Positions 43,043-44,350 of a DNA stretch of 44,350 bases are shown here, in pieces; the first letter of the stretch is position 1; each line of letters starts with the position of its first letter. A program made the translations under genes and the position numbers. Source of the stretch: Paracoccus chinensis (GTDB lineage Bacteria > Pseudomonadota > Alphaproteobacteria > Rhodobacterales > Rhodobacteraceae); contig NZ_FNGE01000017.1 in the NCBI RefSeq assembly GCF_900102885.1, positions 1 through 44,350 on the forward strand. Reading direction: 5' to 3'. The notes under the pieces are model-generated. The model had not been told where the DNA came from, ran no database searches, and saw only the letters and a list, made by a program, of their open reading frames with translations.

Positions 43043-43070
43043 GATTGTTGTCCCGGATTCAGCAAGTCAA
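43043..43070 (-). promoter_or_regulatory. Candidate ihfA promoter
   Basis: On the minus strand TTGACT (43070-43065) and ACAATC (43048-43043) are separated by 16 bases. The -35 matches that of rpsD exactly; the -10 is weak. Confidence 0.4.
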
Positions 43071-43226
43071 CCATGCCGAGACCGGTTCGTTCCAGATTTG
43101 GTCGAGGGAAAACCTTTCAGGACAACCCTCTTGCGCGGCTTTCGGGCACGGGCAAGTGGTTCTTGCCCTGCGGGCGATCTCGCCTACATCCTCAAGGTGC
43201 GACAGCAGAATGGGGGAGAGCACGGA

Positions 43227-43496
43227 ATGGCAGGCGGCTGGGCGACGGATGGCGCGGTCAACGAGCAGATCGAGGTCAGCACCCAGGAGGCCCTGGCGCG
43301 GATGCGGCTGCGTAATCGCGCGGGCGGAGAGAGCCTGTCGGAATGCGCCGATTGCGGCGAGCCCATCCCCGAGGCGCGCCGCCTTGCCCAGCCCGGCGTC
43401 AAGCTGTGCATCTCCTGCCAGTCCGAGGCCGACCGCGTGCTCCGGCCCACGGGCGGGATGAACCGCCGCGCATCCAAGGACAGCCTGCTGAAGTAG
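43227..43496 (+). CDS. DksA/TraR-family C4 zinc-finger protein (short form)
   Basis: An 89-residue protein. The zinc site is C40-x2-C43 ... C61-x2-C64 in CADCGEPIPEARR and KLCISCQSEAD, the standard DksA/TraR finger. The long N-terminal coiled coil of full DksA is absent, so it is of the short TraR-like kind that may bind the RNA polymerase secondary channel. ATG 43227 follows GGGGGAG at 8 bases. It is divergent from ihfA with about 200 bases between. Function may be stringent-type transcription control, by homology only. Confidence 0.85.
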   Translation: MAGGWATDGAVNEQIEVSTQEALARMRLRNRAGGESLSECADCGEPIPEARRLAQPGVKLCISCQSEADRVLRPTGGMNRRASKDSLLK

Positions 43497-43548
43497 GGCG
43501 GCTGTTGGTATCGCGCCAGGCGGGGCTGATTGCGCCCGTGATGGCTGT

Positions 43549-44018
43549 CTATGCGCCGCCCGCCGCGGCAAGGCGGTCCTGCACCAGCCCGCTGATCCGG
43601 GCGAGATCCGCCGCCAGCGCCCGGTCCGCCGAATGATCACGCGCCAGCGCCGTCGCGGCCTGTTCCAGCGGCTCGTCCCTTGCGGATCGCGCGACGCCTG
43701 CAAGGAAACGGGCGATGTAGTCGATCGCGCCTGTGTCGGAGGACGAGGCCAGCACCTCGGCCACATGCGCAAGGTCGTCGCGCAGCGCGCCCGGATCGGG
43801 ATGCACCGTTTCCTCGCTGACCATGCGCAGGCCGGTCGGGCGCGCCTCGGGCGGCAGGGCCGACAGGATCGCGTGCTGGAACTGCGCCAGGCTTTCGACC
43901 GGCTTGCCGATGAAACCGTCGGCGCCTGCAGTCAGCGCCTCGGCCTCGTTTTCCGGATCGCCCGAGAGGCCCAGCACCACGGGCACGCGCGGCGACATCG
44001 CAGCAAGCTGCGCAATTA
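43549..44018 (-). pseudogene. Receiver-domain protein, 5' part cut off by right-hand IS
   Basis: About 155 residues remain at the C-terminal side. LIAQLAAMSPRVPVVLGLSG and ENEAEALTAGADGFIGKPVE are the last third of a response-regulator receiver domain, with the conserved K in GKP. The tail of about 100 residues is helical and lacks the H-x-x-K-G of an Hpt domain. It is probably the end of a hybrid histidine kinase. The frame runs into the IS at 44019. The phosphoacceptor aspartate and the rest of the gene lie beyond the element or outside the window. Confidence 0.7.
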
Positions 44019-44350
44019 GGTCCTGTCTGACGGCCTGAGGGTCCGCAGGTATTGGCGCAGGAAGGCGAGCTTCAGCATGGCGCCGAAGTTGACGGCGAGC
44101 TTCTCATGTCGGGTCGCGATGGAGCGGCAGCCTTTGAGCCATCCGACGCAGCGCTCGATCACATTGCGCCTGCGGTAGCGATCAGGGTCGAAGCGTCGCG
44201 GGCAGCCCTTGCCCATGTTGCCGCCCTGGCGGGGTGGGATGACCGGCCGGATCCGGCGTCGGCGCAGGTAGGCGAAGACGGGCCGGTAGCTGTAGGCCTT
44301 GTCGCCCGCGAGATACTTGGGACGGGTGCGGGGGCGCCCTCGCAGGCCCG
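44016..44350 (-). CDS. IS5-family transposase, C-terminal part (partial)
   Basis: The minus-strand frame is open from the window edge to TAA at 44016. It reads PKYLAGDKAYSYRPVFAYLR, then RYRRRNVIERCVGWLKGCRS and IATRHEKLAVNFGAMLKLAF. D in LAGDKAY and E in NVIERCVGWLK match the second D and the E of the DDE triad of IS5-type (DDE_Tnp_1) transposases. The first D lies beyond the edge. The stop codon is formed partly by the target TA, as the frame ends exactly at the junction. Overlap with the left IS cannot be judged because different parts are visible. Confidence 0.9.
   Translation of the reverse strand, partial: GLRGRPRTRPKYLAGDKAYSYRPVFAYLRRRRIRPVIPPRQGGNMGKGCPRRFDPDRYRRRNVIERCVGWLKGCRSIATRHEKLAVNFGAMLKLAFLRQYLRTLRPSDRT
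44019..44350 (-). mobile_element. Partial IS5-family insertion sequence at right edge
   Basis: The element starts at about 44019 with GGTCCTGTCTGACGG, presumably its terminal repeat, right after TA in the interrupted receiver gene. Its other end lies outside the window. Confidence 0.75.

Noticed and set aside
1..44350. CRISPR arrays or tandem repeats
   Set aside because: No regularly spaced direct repeats noticed on reading; low-complexity Ala/Arg stretches are coding.

Overview
The window is a high-GC chromosomal segment of an alphaproteobacterium, most likely a member of the Rhodobacteraceae and plausibly Paracoccus. This rests on family markers and gene order recognised by eye (DUF2948, UPF0262, DUF1489, LpxI, a Hint_2 protein, murA/DUF2948/hisD/UPF0262 order, MerR next to ihfA) and on a GC-rich codon pattern. 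No database search was possible.

Both edges lie inside IS5-family insertion sequences. From about 331 to 3389 there is an accessory fragment, AT-richer than the rest: an IS-truncated AEP-type primase, an unknown gene, an AlpA-type regulator and a P4-type tyrosine integrase. The gene content resembles a phage satellite (P4-like or PICI-like). A plus-strand promoter and terminator lie opposite the leader of the primase gene and could make a short antisense RNA.

From 3390 onward the window is mostly housekeeping chromosome. 3390-8272 carries a glycosyltransferase-like gene, hisB-hisH, and the convergent set hisD, UPF0262 and a low-molecular-weight phosphatase. 8409-10373 carries murA, DUF2948 and a small charged protein. 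tRNA-Thr(GGU) follows, then a group 3 truncated globin convergent with a P450 and a membrane-linked alpha/beta hydrolase, then an M48 protease, a CoxE-type VWA protein and a small membrane protein. A mosaic Hint-domain protein, ppx/gppA-rlmE, an AraC regulator and miaA follow.

21402-35155 is a long envelope and isoprenoid run on the plus strand: pyrH, an MBL-fold hydrolase, frr, uppS, cdsA, dxr, rseP, bamA, an OmpH/Skp-like chaperone, nadD, fabZ, lpxA, lpxI, lpxB. It links ribosome recycling, undecaprenyl and phospholipid precursor synthesis, outer-membrane protein assembly and lipid A synthesis. lpxD is absent and nadD occupies that general position.

35139-44018 holds RidA, a TSUP permease, tRNA-Gly(CCC), DUF1489, a Bcr/CflA-type efflux pump, rpsD with a structured leader, scpA-scpB with a small basic protein, a two-domain dCTP deaminase, tRNA-Pro(GGG), a MerR regulator with ihfA, a short DksA-like protein, and a receiver-domain gene cut by the right-hand IS. 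No rRNA, CRISPR array or complete prophage was seen. The least explained items are the satellite fragment with its possible antisense RNA, the mosaic Hint protein, the VWA protein without a MoxR ATPase, and the small basic protein beside scpAB.
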